Positions 38,984 to 47,943 of a DNA stretch of 64,000 nt are shown in pieces. Origin of the DNA: Janthinobacterium agaricidamnosum (GTDB taxonomy: Bacteria > Pseudomonadota > Gammaproteobacteria > Burkholderiales > Burkholderiaceae_D); NCBI RefSeq assembly GCF_003667705.1, contig NZ_CP033019.1, forward strand, positions 682,001 to 746,000, given 5' to 3'. The position numbers were made by a program, and so were the translations under genes. A model generated the notes under the pieces. The model saw only the letters and a program-made list of their open reading frames with translations. It did no database searches and was not told the DNA's origin. How positions within the stretch are numbered: the first letter of the stretch is position 1; each line of letters begins with the position of its first letter.

Positions 38984-40351
38984 ATGAAACCTATGCGCCA
39001 CCACATGTCCAAAATCCTCGCGTTCAGCCGCTTTTCCGTGCGCGATTTCCTCGCCACCGCCGGTCCCACCCTGCTGCTGGTCGGCGCATTCTGTGCGCTT
39101 GCCTACTGGCTGGTCGACCCGGCGCCGCCGCGCCAGGTGAGCCTGTCGACGGGGCAGGACAATAGCGCGTATGAAGAGTTCGGCAAGAAATACGCGGCCA
39201 CCCTGGCCAGGCACGGCATCAAGGTGACCTTGCAGCCATCGCTGGGTTCGCAGGAAAACCTGCAGCGCCTGAACGCGGGCAAGACCGATATCGCCTTCGT
39301 GCAAAGCGGCTCGACCGAGCACGCCGATGCCGAGCGCCATGGCCTCATCTCCCTGGGCAGCCTGTTTACGGAACCCGTCTGGCTGTTCTTGCGCGAAGAC
39401 AAGGCGGTGACGGAACTGACGCAATTGAAGGGCATGAAGATCAACCTGGGGCCGGAAGGCACGGGCGTGCCCAGCCTGTTCCGGCAGTTGCTGTCCGTGA
39501 ATGGCGTGGAAGCGAACGAGCTGACGGTGAGTGCCTTGCAAAACACGCCCGCCACGGTGGAGCTGCTGGAAGGACGCATCGACGGTCTGGTGTTCAGTTC
39601 GGCGCCGGAAGCGCCGCTGATCCAGATGCTGCTGCAGACGCCGGGCATCAAGTTGTTTGATTTTTCGCAAGCGGAGGCGTACACGCGGCGCCTGCCTTTC
39701 CTCACGCATGTGGTCTTGCCGCGCGGCATAGTCGACCTGGGAAAAAATATCCCGGCGCAGGATTATCATCTGATCGCGCCGACCGCCACCCTGGTTGCGC
39801 GCGAAGACTTGCATCCGGCCCTCGTCGACCTGTTCGTGCAGGCGGCGGCCGGCATCCATGGCGGCACGGGCTGGTTCCAGCAGCAGGGGCAGTTCCCGTC
39901 CGCGCGCTACACGGAAATTCCTGTCGCGCCCGAAGCGCTGAAATTCTACAAGGATGGCGCGCCCGTGCTGCAGCGCTATATGAGTTTCTGGCTGGCTAAT
40001 TTCTTCGACCGCATGTGGGTGCTGGTGGTGGCGCTCGGTGCCTTGATATTGCCCTTGTCGCGCGTGGTGCCGCCCCTGTACGTGTGGCGCATCCGCTCGC
40101 GCGTGTACCGCTGGTACGGCCAGTTGCGCACGGTGGAGCAGGCGCTGGAAGACGTGCCGCCAGCGCAGCGCGCGCAAGTGTATGCGGAGCAATTGAAGCG
40201 GCTGGACCAGATCGAGGACATGGTCAACCAGATCTCGATTCCCCTGTCGTTTGCCGATGGCCTGTATGGCTTGCGCAGCCATATCAATTTCGTGCGCAAG
40301 CGCATATTGACCTTGATGGGCGAGCATCCCGAGGCAGGCGAGGCGGCCTGA
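38984..40351 (+). CDS. membrane-anchored TAXI-family solute-binding protein
   Basis: The 455-residue product has an N-terminal membrane segment (about 27-46), a TAXI-type periplasmic binding domain ([17 protein letters not shown], then [22 protein letters not shown]) and a second membrane segment near 345-365 followed by a cytosolic helical tail. Normal TAXI proteins serve TRAP transporters, but no TRAP permease gene is adjacent. The two-anchor architecture suggests a sensor or docked binding protein. ATGs at 38984 and 39005 are both possible. Confidence 0.8.
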   Translation: MKPMRHHMSKILAFSRFSVRDFLATAGPTLLLVGAFCALAYWLVDPAPPRQVSLSTGQDNSAYEEFGKKYAATLARHGIKVTLQPSLGSQENLQRLNAGKTDIAFVQSGSTEHADAERHGLISLGSLFTEPVWLFLREDKAVTELTQLKGMKINLGPEGTGVPSLFRQLLSVNGVEANELTVSALQNTPATVELLEGRIDGLVFSSAPEAPLIQMLLQTPGIKLFDFSQAEAYTRRLPFLTHVVLPRGIVDLGKNIPAQDYHLIAPTATLVAREDLHPALVDLFVQAAAGIHGGTGWFQQQGQFPSARYTEIPVAPEALKFYKDGAPVLQRYMSFWLANFFDRMWVLVVALGALILPLSRVVPPLYVWRIRSRVYRWYGQLRTVEQALEDVPPAQRAQVYAEQLKRLDQIEDMVNQISIPLSFADGLYGLRSHINFVRKRILTLMGEHPEAGEAA

Positions 40352-40364
40352 GCGCTTAAGTCGC

Positions 40365-40649
40365 TTAAACGAGGGTGACCGACAGCTTGCGTCCAAGCAG
40401 CGCGGCGGCCCGCTCCAGCGTGGAGAGCGTCACGTCGCTGCCAGGGTCGAGCAGGCGGTCGAGCTGCGAGCGGCTCGTCTGCAACAGGTCCGCCATGCGC
40501 GTCTTCGACAGCGATTGCTCCTGCATCGCCTGCGTCAGTTGCCAGGCGATCACTTCCTTGATGGCGCGGGTTTGCGTTTGCTCAAAGATGCCTTCTTCCT
40601 TGAGGAAGTCGTCGAGGCTGCTGCCGAGATGGGGGGCGGTGGCGTTCAT
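40365..40649 (-). CDS. HTH antitoxin of a HigBA-like pair
   Basis: The 94-residue protein carries an XRE-type helix-turn-helix (KTRMADLLQTSRSQLDRLLDP, about 49-69). Such antitoxins bind their own promoter. Its ATG overlaps the toxin stop by 4 nt, so the two are coupled in toxin-antitoxin order. Confidence 0.82.
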   Translation of the reverse strand: MNATAPHLGSSLDDFLKEEGIFEQTQTRAIKEVIAWQLTQAMQEQSLSKTRMADLLQTSRSQLDRLLDPGSDVTLSTLERAAALLGRKLSVTLV

Positions 40650-40996
40650 GTCAGTTCCTTGTAGCGTTTGCGGGCCAGCGCCAGGTCGTCTTCCGGCGTC
40701 GTCCGGGTTTTCTTGATAAAGCCGTGCAGCGCCACCAGGCAATCGCCGTGATGGCAGATCAGCACGCGCGCGATGCGGTTGCCGGGCAAGCTGCTGCGCA
40801 CCTCCGACAAGCCGTGCCCGAGATGCCGGCACAGGGGCATGCCCACGGGCCAGCGCCATTGCGCATGCATCAAGTCTTGTCCGATCACATGGCGTTCCTC
40901 GATGGGGAGCGACTTGAGCCAGTCGCGCACGGGTTCGCCGCCATTGCCATTCGCGTAGAACAGCAGGGTAATCTGCCGCAAGCCGGAAGCATCCAT
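40646..40996 (-). CDS. RelE/Gp49-like toxin of a HigBA-like pair
   Basis: The 116-residue basic protein has the phage Gp49-like/RelE pattern: ITLLFYANGNGGEPVRDWLKSL at the start, then LGHGLSEVRSSLPGNRIARVLICHHGDCLVALHGFIKKT. Members cleave mRNA on the ribosome. It lies upstream of the HTH antitoxin and shares a 4-nt overlap. AGAGGT precedes the ATG. Confidence 0.82.
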   Translation of the reverse strand: MDASGLRQITLLFYANGNGGEPVRDWLKSLPIEERHVIGQDLMHAQWRWPVGMPLCRHLGHGLSEVRSSLPGNRIARVLICHHGDCLVALHGFIKKTRTTPEDDLALARKRYKELT

Positions 40997-41011
40997 GACG
41001 CACCTCTACGT

Positions 41012-41029
41012 TGTACTATATAAGGTACA
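41012..41029. promoter_or_regulatory. dyad upstream of the toxin-antitoxin operon
   Basis: TGTAC and GTACA lie around an 8-nt AT-rich spacer, 16 nt before the toxin start codon. The AT-rich spacer resembles a -10 region, so the antitoxin or complex could bind here to repress. Function is inferred from position. Confidence 0.4.
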
Positions 41030-41153
41030 TTTCTTCAAGGAGAATTTGCGCCGCAGTTGAAAAAATCGGGCGCGCATGGATGGTTGTAGTCGATGACGGG
41101 CCATCGCGTGGCCCGCCAGATCAAACACTGTTCAGATAGTCAGGCGGCCAGCG

Positions 41154-41615
41154 TCAGGCGCCCAGCCACGGCAGCCCGGCCTTGCACCAGCCGCCGATCT
41201 GCTTGCGGTGGCCGTCCGCATCCTTGTCGCCTTCAAACCCTTCAAGGATGTCGAAGCAGTTGATATAGCCGTGCTCGGTGGCCAGCTTGGCGGCATGGCG
41301 CGAACGCACGCCCGAGCGGCACAGGAACAGCAGCACCTCGTCTTTGCCGGCCTGGGCCGCCAGCTGCGCGAGGAAATCGGGATTCGGCACGCCGCCCGGG
41401 TAGGTGGCCCACTGCACCGCACCATGCTGGGTATCGGCGATGTCGACCCGGCCTACCCAGTCGCGCTCGGCGTTCGTGCGCACGTCGATGAGCTTGGCGG
41501 CTGCGTCCAGTTGCAGTAGCGCGTACGCTTCCTGCGGCGTCACGGCGCCGGCATACGGCGTACCTTCATTGGCCCGGCTGCGGGCGGTGGTCAGGATGTC
41601 GGCGGCGGTAGTCAT
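41154..41615 (-). CDS. rhodanese-like domain protein
   Basis: The 153-residue single-domain protein has the rhodanese fold with KLIDVRTNAERDWVGR and the active-site loop LFLCRSGVRSRHAA, where the cysteine would carry persulfide sulfur. It may transfer sulfur or detoxify cyanide or thiosulfate; the acceptor is unknown. The ATG at 41615 is used. It is divergent from glnA. Confidence 0.87.
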   Translation of the reverse strand: MTTAADILTTARSRANEGTPYAGAVTPQEAYALLQLDAAAKLIDVRTNAERDWVGRVDIADTQHGAVQWATYPGGVPNPDFLAQLAAQAGKDEVLLFLCRSGVRSRHAAKLATEHGYINCFDILEGFEGDKDADGHRKQIGGWCKAGLPWLGA

Positions 41616-41740
41616 GGCGTCCTCGATGAAAGTGGGCAGGTATGGTCGATTATAGTGCGCCATCCGCGCCCCGCAAACGGGAAACCACGGCGCACGGCGC
41701 ATGCACCACAACGAGGCATTTTTCAGAAATCCGCACAAAA

Positions 41741-41786
41741 TGCACGATAATGGTGCGTTATTCGTTTTTTGCACTTGCATAGTGCA
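41741..41786. promoter_or_regulatory. two NtrC-type enhancer boxes upstream of glnA
   Basis: TGCACGATAATGGTGCG (41741-41757) and TGCACTTGCATAGTGCA (41770-41786) match the NtrC consensus TGCACCA-N3-TGGTGCA at the arms. They lie about 170 and 140 nt upstream of the expected start, as in E. coli glnAp2. Confidence 0.65.
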
Positions 41787-41885
41787 TTCTTGATTTGATG
41801 CAAACTCAGCAGGAAAATCGCGGGCGGGAAAACTTTCATTGGGATAGCCGGTTTTTGCCTCTGGCGGCCAGGTCTCTTCTGGAGC

Positions 41886-41900
41886 TGGCATGGAATCTGC
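41886..41900 (+). promoter_or_regulatory. sigma-54 promoter of glnA
   Basis: TGGCATGGAATCTGC has GG and GC elements 12 nt apart, the -24/-12 spacing, and is near the TGGCACG-N4-TTGC consensus. Transcription would start near 41912, about 90 nt before glnA. A later TGGCACG at 41922 has wrong spacing and is not used. Confidence 0.65.
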
Positions 41901-42000
41901 TATGATCCTTATGAGTTTTGGTGGCACGCAATGTTTGCTTCGCTTCATCAGCCCAGACGCACTAAGGTCGGCTCACCCCACATTCATTTAGGAGATACGC

Positions 42001-43416
42001 ATGGCAATGACAGCCGCAGAAGTCTTGAAGATGGTAGAAGAAAACGAAGTCAAATTCGTTGATTTCCGCTTTGCTGATACCCGTGGTAAAGAGCAGCACG
42101 TGACGGTTCCCGTGTCGCACTTCGACATGGACAAATTCGAGTCGGGCCACGCCTTTGACGGTTCTTCGATCGCTGGCTGGAAAGGTATCGAAGCGTCCGA
42201 CATGATCTTGCTGCCGGATCCAAACACGGCCAATATCGACCCGTTCATGGAAGAAACGACCCTGTTCATGCAGTGCGACGTGATCGAACCGTCGGACGGC
42301 AAGGGCTACGACCGCGACCCGCGCTCGATCGCGAAACGCGCCGAAGCCTACCTGAAATCGTCGGGCATGGGCGACACCGCCTACTTCGGCCCTGAGCCAG
42401 AATTCTTCATCTTCGACAGCGTGCGCTGGAAGATCGACATGTCGGGCTGCTTCGTCAAGATCGGTTCGGACGAAGGTTCCTGGTCGACCGGCAAGGATAT
42501 CGAAGGCGGCAACAGCGGCCACCGTCCTACCGTCAAGGGCGGCTACTTCCCCGTGCCGCCAGTGGACAGCTTCCAGGACATGCGTTCGGAAATGTGCCTG
42601 ATCCTGGAATCGCTGGGCATCCCGGTTGAGGTACATCATCACGAAGTGGCCGGCGCCGGTCAGAATGAAATCGGCACCAAGTTCTCGACCCTGGTCGAGC
42701 GCGCCGACTGGACGCAAAACCTGAAATACGTGGTGTGGAACGTGGCGCACAGCTATGGCAAGACCGCCACCTTCATGCCGAAACCTATCGTTGGCGACAA
42801 CGGTTCGGGCATGCACGTGCATCAATCCGTATGGAAAGATGGCAAAAACCTGTTCGCTGGCGATGGCTATGCCGGCCTGTCCGATTTCGCCCTGTACTAC
42901 ATCGGCGGCATCATCAAGCACGCCAAGGCACTGAACGCGATCACCAATCCGGGCACCAACTCGTACAAGCGTCTGGTACCAGGCTACGAAGCGCCGGTGA
43001 AACTGGCGTACTCGGCGAAAAACCGTTCCGCCTCGATCCGTATCCCGCACGTGGCCAATCCAAAAGGCCGCCGCGTCGAAGCGCGCTTCCCGGATCCACT
43101 GGCGAACCCGTACCTGTGCTTCGCCGCACTGCTGATGGCCGGCCTGGACGGCGTTGCCAACAAGATCCATCCGGGCGAAGCCGCCTCGAAAGATCTGTAC
43201 CATCTGCCGCCGGAAGAAGACGCACTGATCCCTACCGTGTGCGCTTCGCTGGAAGAAGCACTGGAAGCCCTGGACAAGGACCGCGAGTTCCTGACCCGCG
43301 GCGGCGTGTTCAGCGATTCCATGATCGACGCTTACCTGGAACTGAAAATGCAGGACGTGCAGCGCATGCGCATGACCACGCATCCTGCCGAGTTCGACAT
43401 GTACTACTCGCTGTAA
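42001..43416 (+). CDS. glnA: glutamine synthetase, type I
   Basis: The 471-residue protein is a GlnA-type GS making glutamine from glutamate, ammonia and ATP. Visible are [42 protein letters not shown]-like [17 protein letters not shown], and the adenylylation site Tyr400 in [10 protein letters not shown], so covalent control by GlnE is expected. Upstream NtrC boxes and a sigma-54 promoter indicate nitrogen control. A strong terminator follows, then DUF4124-ntrB-ntrC. Confidence 0.98.
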   Translation: MAMTAAEVLKMVEENEVKFVDFRFADTRGKEQHVTVPVSHFDMDKFESGHAFDGSSIAGWKGIEASDMILLPDPNTANIDPFMEETTLFMQCDVIEPSDGKGYDRDPRSIAKRAEAYLKSSGMGDTAYFGPEPEFFIFDSVRWKIDMSGCFVKIGSDEGSWSTGKDIEGGNSGHRPTVKGGYFPVPPVDSFQDMRSEMCLILESLGIPVEVHHHEVAGAGQNEIGTKFSTLVERADWTQNLKYVVWNVAHSYGKTATFMPKPIVGDNGSGMHVHQSVWKDGKNLFAGDGYAGLSDFALYYIGGIIKHAKALNAITNPGTNSYKRLVPGYEAPVKLAYSAKNRSASIRIPHVANPKGRRVEARFPDPLANPYLCFAALLMAGLDGVANKIHPGEAASKDLYHLPPEEDALIPTVCASLEEALEALDKDREFLTRGGVFSDSMIDAYLELKMQDVQRMRMTTHPAEFDMYYSL

Positions 43417-43450
43417 TGGCGCCACGCCGGCAACGTGCCGGTAGTGAATA

Positions 43451-43490
43451 AAAAAACGCGGGTGAGGCGATGGTCTTGCCCGCGTTTTTT
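43451..43490 (+). terminator. terminator after glnA
   Basis: AAAAAACGCGGG pairs with CCCGCGTTTTTT around a 16-nt loop. It separates glnA from the DUF4124-ntrBC genes, possibly leaky. Confidence 0.85.
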
Positions 43491-43562
43491 GTTATGGCGC
43501 CACAGTGCGTTGTTGTATAGTCGGCCCAGGAACGATGCGGCATGTGCCGACAGGAGTAGAGA

Positions 43563-44072
43563 TTGACCAAGCATTACAGAATGGCGCTGATGGCAGGATT
43601 GCTGGGCGCGGCGGCACAGGCGCACGGGCAGTTGTATGTGTGCGCCGATGCGCAAGGACACAAGACGTACACGGACAGGCGGGCTGGCGCGCATTGCCAG
43701 CTGCTCGATTTGCCGGGCGCCCTGACGGAGCCGCCACGCAAGACGGCGCCGCTGGCAGGCGCGCCTGCCCGACCCGCCACACAGGCGGCGGTCACGGCGG
43801 CGCCGGCCGCCGGCGCGTTTCCCAAGGTCGATGGTGCGGAGCAGCGCGCGCGCGACCTGGACCGGCGCCAGATCCTGCAGGACGAATTGCGCAGCGAAGA
43901 GCAGAAACTGGCGGCGCAGCGCCTGGAATTTAACGGCGGGCAGCCCGAGCGCCAGGGCAACGAGCGCAACTATGCGAAATACCAGGAACGGGTGGCGCAA
44001 CTGAAGGACAACATCAGCCGGACGCAGCAGAACGTCGAGGCCCTGAAACGCGAGATCGCGAATATTCGGTAA
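43563..44072 (+). CDS. DUF4124 domain-containing exported protein
   Basis: The 169-residue product starts at TTG 43563 with AGGAG at 43552. It has a signal peptide (about 1-22, ending AHG), a DUF4124 segment (QLYVCADAQGHKTYTDRRAGAHCQ), a Pro/Ala linker and a C-terminal coiled coil (about 105-168). DUF4124 proteins are periplasmic and of unknown function. It sits between glnA and ntrB, a common place for it in this group, and ntrB starts 5 nt after its stop. Confidence 0.82.
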   Translation: MTKHYRMALMAGLLGAAAQAHGQLYVCADAQGHKTYTDRRAGAHCQLLDLPGALTEPPRKTAPLAGAPARPATQAAVTAAPAAGAFPKVDGAEQRARDLDRRQILQDELRSEEQKLAAQRLEFNGGQPERQGNERNYAKYQERVAQLKDNISRTQQNVEALKREIANIR

Positions 44073-44077
44073 AGCAC

Positions 44078-45166
44078 ATGACACTAGACAACCATTCCAG
44101 CCGCCCGGCCCACCTGGCAGGCCTTGATCTGCTCGCTTCTGCCGTGATCCTGCTCGACGGCGACGGCCGCATCAGCTATGCCAACGCGGCGGCGGAAAAC
44201 CTGCTGGAAAGCTCATTAAAGGCGCTGTCGCGGCAAAAACTGACGGCGCTGTTCCTCAATCCCGAGGAGCTGGCCGGCATCTGCGCGCAGGCGCTCGAAC
44301 ATAAATTTTCCGATTTGCGCCAGGACCTGAGCCTGGAACGCCTGGGGCGCGAGCCGTTGCGCGTGCACAGCATCGTCAGCGCGCTCGACGCACCGCGCGA
44401 CGGCGTGCTGATCGAGCTGCGCGAAAACGTGCAGCAGCTGAAACTCGACCGCGAGGAGCGCATCCTCGACCAGAGCCAGGTCAACAAGGAGCTGATCCGC
44501 AACCTGGCGCATGAAATCAAGAACCCGCTGGGCGGCATCCGCGGCGCGGCCCAGCTGCTGGAGCTGGAATTGCCGGCCCTGCACCTGAGCGAATTGCGCG
44601 AATACACGCAAGTCATCATCAAGGAAGCGGACCGCCTGCAGACGCTGGTCGACCGCCTGCTGGCGCCGCACCGCCGCCCGCACATCGTGGGCGACGTGAA
44701 TATCCATGAAGTGTGCGAACGGGTGCGCAGCCTGATCCTGGCCGAGTTTCCCAGCGGACTGACCATTTCGCGCGATTACGACGCCTCGATCCCCGAGTTT
44801 CGCGGCGACAAGGAGCAACTGATACAGACCGTGCTCAACATTGCGCATAACGCGGCGCAGGCGCTGGCCGAGCGCATCGAAGCGGGCGATGCGGAGCTGA
44901 TTTTCAAGACGCGCGTGGCGCGCCAGGTGACCCTGGCCAAGGTCCGCTACAACCTGGCATTAGACTTGCATATCATTGACAATGGACCGGGCATCGCACC
45001 CCAGATCCGCGACCGGATTTTCTACCCGCTGGTGTCGGGCAGGGAAGGCGGCAGCGGACTGGGACTGACCTTGGCGCAAACCTTCGTGCAACAGCACCTG
45101 GGCGTGATCGAGTGCGAAAGCCGGCCTGGATACACCGATTTCAGGATCGTTCTCCCCTTGCCATAA
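44078..45166 (+). CDS. glnL: nitrogen regulation sensor kinase NtrB
   Basis: This 362-residue soluble kinase has a PAS domain (about 15-120), the H-box with His145 in NLAHEIKNPLGGIRGAAQLLE, and the HATPase (NIAHNAAQA, DNGPGIAPQIRDRIFYPLVSGREGGSGLGL). It phosphorylates or dephosphorylates NtrC under PII control. It is in an operon with ntrC. Confidence 0.96.
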   Translation: MTLDNHSSRPAHLAGLDLLASAVILLDGDGRISYANAAAENLLESSLKALSRQKLTALFLNPEELAGICAQALEHKFSDLRQDLSLERLGREPLRVHSIVSALDAPRDGVLIELRENVQQLKLDREERILDQSQVNKELIRNLAHEIKNPLGGIRGAAQLLELELPALHLSELREYTQVIIKEADRLQTLVDRLLAPHRRPHIVGDVNIHEVCERVRSLILAEFPSGLTISRDYDASIPEFRGDKEQLIQTVLNIAHNAAQALAERIEAGDAELIFKTRVARQVTLAKVRYNLALDLHIIDNGPGIAPQIRDRIFYPLVSGREGGSGLGLTLAQTFVQQHLGVIECESRPGYTDFRIVLPLP

Positions 45167-45214
45167 GCGAGGCAGTATCCCACCCATGAAATCCATTGCG
45201 GGACGCACACACTA

Positions 45215-46705
45215 ATGAAGCCAATCTGGATAGTTGACGACGACGAATCAATCCGCTGGGTGCTGGAAAAAGCCCTGGCGCGGGAAAATCTCGCCACCAA
45301 GAGTTTTGCCAATGCGCGCGACGCCATCGCCGCGCTGGAATTTGACACGCCGCAAGTGCTCGTGTCGGACATCCGCATGCCGGGCGCGTCCGGCCTGGAG
45401 TTGCTGCAAACGGTCAAGTCGCGCTTTCCCGGCTTGCCGGTCATCATTATTACCGCCTTTTCCGACCTCGATTCGGCCGTCGCGGCCTTCCAGGGCGGCG
45501 CCTTCGAATACCTGGCCAAGCCGTTTGACATCGACAAGGCTGTCGAGCTGATCCGCCGCGCGCTGGAAGAAAGCCTGCGCGAGACCAGCGTCGAATCGGG
45601 CCCGTCGGAAACGCCGGAAATCCTCGGTCAGGCGCCGGCCATGCAGGAAGTCTTCCGCGCCATCGGCCGTTTGTCGCAATCGAATGTGACGGTGCTCATC
45701 ACGGGCGAATCCGGTTCCGGCAAGGAACTCGTGGCGCGCGCGCTGCACAAGCACAGCCCGCGCGCGGCGCAGCCCTTCATCGCCCTGAACACGGCGGCGA
45801 TCCCGAAGGATTTGCTCGAGTCCGAACTGTTCGGCCATGAACGAGGCGCGTTTACGGGCGCGCAGACGACCCGCCGGGGCCGCTTCGAGCAGGCCGAGAA
45901 CGGCACCCTGTTCCTCGATGAAATCGGCGACATGCCGTTCGACCTGCAGACGCGTTTGCTGCGCGTGCTGTCCGACGGCCATTTCTACCGCGTCGGCGGC
46001 CATCAGCCCATGAAGGCGAACGTGCGCGTCATTACCGCCACGCACCAGAACCTCGAGCAGCGCGTGCGCGACGGCCTGTTCCGTGAAGACTTGTATCACC
46101 GGCTGAACGTGATCCGCCTGCGCCTGCCCAGTTTGCGGGAGCGGCGCGAGGATATCCCCATTCTGGTGCGCCACTTCCTGGTGCAAAGCGCGCGCCAGCT
46201 GGGCGTGGAAGCCAAACGCATGAGCGAACCGACGATGCAGTTCCTCAGCAGCCTCGACTTGCCGGGCAATGTGCGCCAGCTGGAAAACCTGTGCAACTGG
46301 ATCACCGTCATGGCGCCGGGCCAGACGGTGGAAATCAAGGACTTGCCGCTGGAATTGACGCAGGGGCAGGGCGATGGCGCCGCCACCGCCGCGGCGGGCG
46401 AGGCCGCGTCGCCAGCTGTTGCTCACCAGCAGGGCGGTCAGGTCTTCGAAGCGGCCGCGCCCGCCAACGGCGCGCCGCCGGGCTGGATCGGCTTGCTGGA
46501 ATTGCAGGCGGCCGGCATGCTGGGCGCGGGACAGCAGGAAGTCATGGCCGTGCTGGGGCGGCAATTCGAATCGGCCCTGATCAAGACGGCGCTCAAGCAT
46601 ACGCACGGGCGCAAGAACGACGCCGCCGTGCGCCTGGGCATCGGCCGCAACACCATCACCCGCAAGATATCCGAACTGGGCATCGACGGCGCCAAGGACG
46701 ATTGA
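45215..46705 (+). CDS. glnG: nitrogen regulation response regulator NtrC
   Basis: This 496-residue sigma-54 activator has a receiver domain (D52 phosphorylation site, in VLVSDIRMPG), an AAA+ domain (Walker A GESGSGKE, sigma-54 contact GAFTGAQ, Walker B region GTLFLDEIGDM) and a Fis-type HTH at the C-terminus. A Gly/Ala-rich linker of about 50 residues precedes the HTH. It acts at the glnA enhancer boxes. A terminator follows. Confidence 0.97.
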   Translation: MKPIWIVDDDESIRWVLEKALARENLATKSFANARDAIAALEFDTPQVLVSDIRMPGASGLELLQTVKSRFPGLPVIIITAFSDLDSAVAAFQGGAFEYLAKPFDIDKAVELIRRALEESLRETSVESGPSETPEILGQAPAMQEVFRAIGRLSQSNVTVLITGESGSGKELVARALHKHSPRAAQPFIALNTAAIPKDLLESELFGHERGAFTGAQTTRRGRFEQAENGTLFLDEIGDMPFDLQTRLLRVLSDGHFYRVGGHQPMKANVRVITATHQNLEQRVRDGLFREDLYHRLNVIRLRLPSLRERREDIPILVRHFLVQSARQLGVEAKRMSEPTMQFLSSLDLPGNVRQLENLCNWITVMAPGQTVEIKDLPLELTQGQGDGAATAAAGEAASPAVAHQQGGQVFEAAAPANGAPPGWIGLLELQAAGMLGAGQQEVMAVLGRQFESALIKTALKHTHGRKNDAAVRLGIGRNTITRKISELGIDGAKDD

Positions 46706-46713
46706 CGCCTTGC

Positions 46714-46742
46714 CGGACGGGGACTCTCCCGTCCGCTTTTTC
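46714..46742 (+). terminator. terminator after ntrC
   Basis: CGGACGGG and CCCGTCCG pair in an 8-nt stem around a 6-nt loop, followed by CTTTTTCTT. Confidence 0.8.
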
Positions 46743-46843
46743 TTGCGGTGTTCCTTGCACGCCACAACACCCACAGCAGGCGATAAGGTAAGCTGACGCC
46801 TGCCGGACTGTTTCGTCCGGTCTTCATTTGATTGTGGAACTGT

Positions 46844-47809
46844 ATGCTTATAAACTGCGTGGCCTACCAGGATGGCAAAAAACTGGCCGACTTGCCGATC
46901 GACGATATCAGCGATTACGTCGAGCGCCCCGATTGCTTCGTCTGGGTGGCCCTGCTCGACGCCACGCCGGACGAGCTGAAACAGATGCAGCACGAGTTTT
47001 GCCTGCACGAACTGGCGGTGGAAGACGCGCAGCGGGGCCACCAGCGTCCGAAGATCGAGGAATATGGCGATTCCCTGTTTGCCGTGGTGAAAACCGTGGA
47101 AATGGTCGAGAACGAACTGGTACTGGGCGAAGTCGACATTTTCGTTGGCGCCAATTACGTGCTGTCGTCGCGCAGCAATAGCTCGCAAGGTTTCCTTGGC
47201 GTCCGTGCGCGCGCCGAGCGCGAACCGCATCTGCTGCGCCAGGGCTCGGCCTTCGTGCTGTACGCGCTGATGGACGCCGTCGTCGACCGTTACTTTCCCG
47301 TGCTCGACGCGCTGGAATCGGAGCTGGAATTGATCGAGGACCGCATCTTCGACCGTGGCACCGAGCGCGACAATATCGAACGGCTGTATCAATTGAAACG
47401 CAAGGTCATGGTCTTGCGCCACGTGGTGGCACCCCTGATGGAAGCGGTGGGCAAGCTGCACGGCGGGCGAGTGCCGCCGCTGTGCCACGATACCCAGGAG
47501 TATTTCCGCGACGTGCACGACCACCTGGCGCGCATCAACGGCACGCTCGACACCATCCGCGATACGATCAGCACGGCCATCCAGGTGAATCTGTCGATGG
47601 TGGCCATCGACGAGAGCGAAGTGAACAAGCAGTTGGCGGCCTGGGCGGCTATCTTTGCCGTGTTTACCGCATTTGCCGGCATCTGGGGCATGAACTTCAA
47701 GTTCATGCCGGAACTGGACTGGCATTATGGCTATCCGGCCGCCGTGGCAGTGATGAGCTGTGTCTGCGGTTATATGTATTACTTGTTCAAGCGTTCCGGC
47801 TGGCTATAA
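46844..47809 (+). CDS. corA: CorA-family magnesium/metal transporter
   Basis: The 321-residue protein has a long cytosolic N-terminal domain with coiled helices (about 1-255) and two C-terminal membrane segments. The GMN selectivity motif is present (WGMNFKFMPELDWHYGYP). The last residues are basic (KRSGWL). CorA channels carry Mg2+ and can admit Co2+ or Ni2+. The ATG at 46844 is used; a TTG at 46832 is in frame. It has its own transcript between terminators and a kinase gene. Confidence 0.93.
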   Translation: MLINCVAYQDGKKLADLPIDDISDYVERPDCFVWVALLDATPDELKQMQHEFCLHELAVEDAQRGHQRPKIEEYGDSLFAVVKTVEMVENELVLGEVDIFVGANYVLSSRSNSSQGFLGVRARAEREPHLLRQGSAFVLYALMDAVVDRYFPVLDALESELELIEDRIFDRGTERDNIERLYQLKRKVMVLRHVVAPLMEAVGKLHGGRVPPLCHDTQEYFRDVHDHLARINGTLDTIRDTISTAIQVNLSMVAIDESEVNKQLAAWAAIFAVFTAFAGIWGMNFKFMPELDWHYGYPAAVAVMSCVCGYMYYLFKRSGWL

Positions 47810-47943
47810 AAATTTCCTGCGTATCTGTATTATTAAACAATAGCCAGGGGTACAATCGCGGCAAGTCCCCTGACCAGGGCCTTTGCTGAGGATCGCCGCG
47901 CCGGCAGCTTTGCCTGCGCTTCCCGTGCTGCGCAGGAGCATTC

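Noticed and set aside
41922..41938. TGGCACG...TTTGC as a second sigma-54 promoter for glnA
   Set aside because: GG and GC are 14 nt apart rather than 12, so it does not fit -24/-12 spacing.
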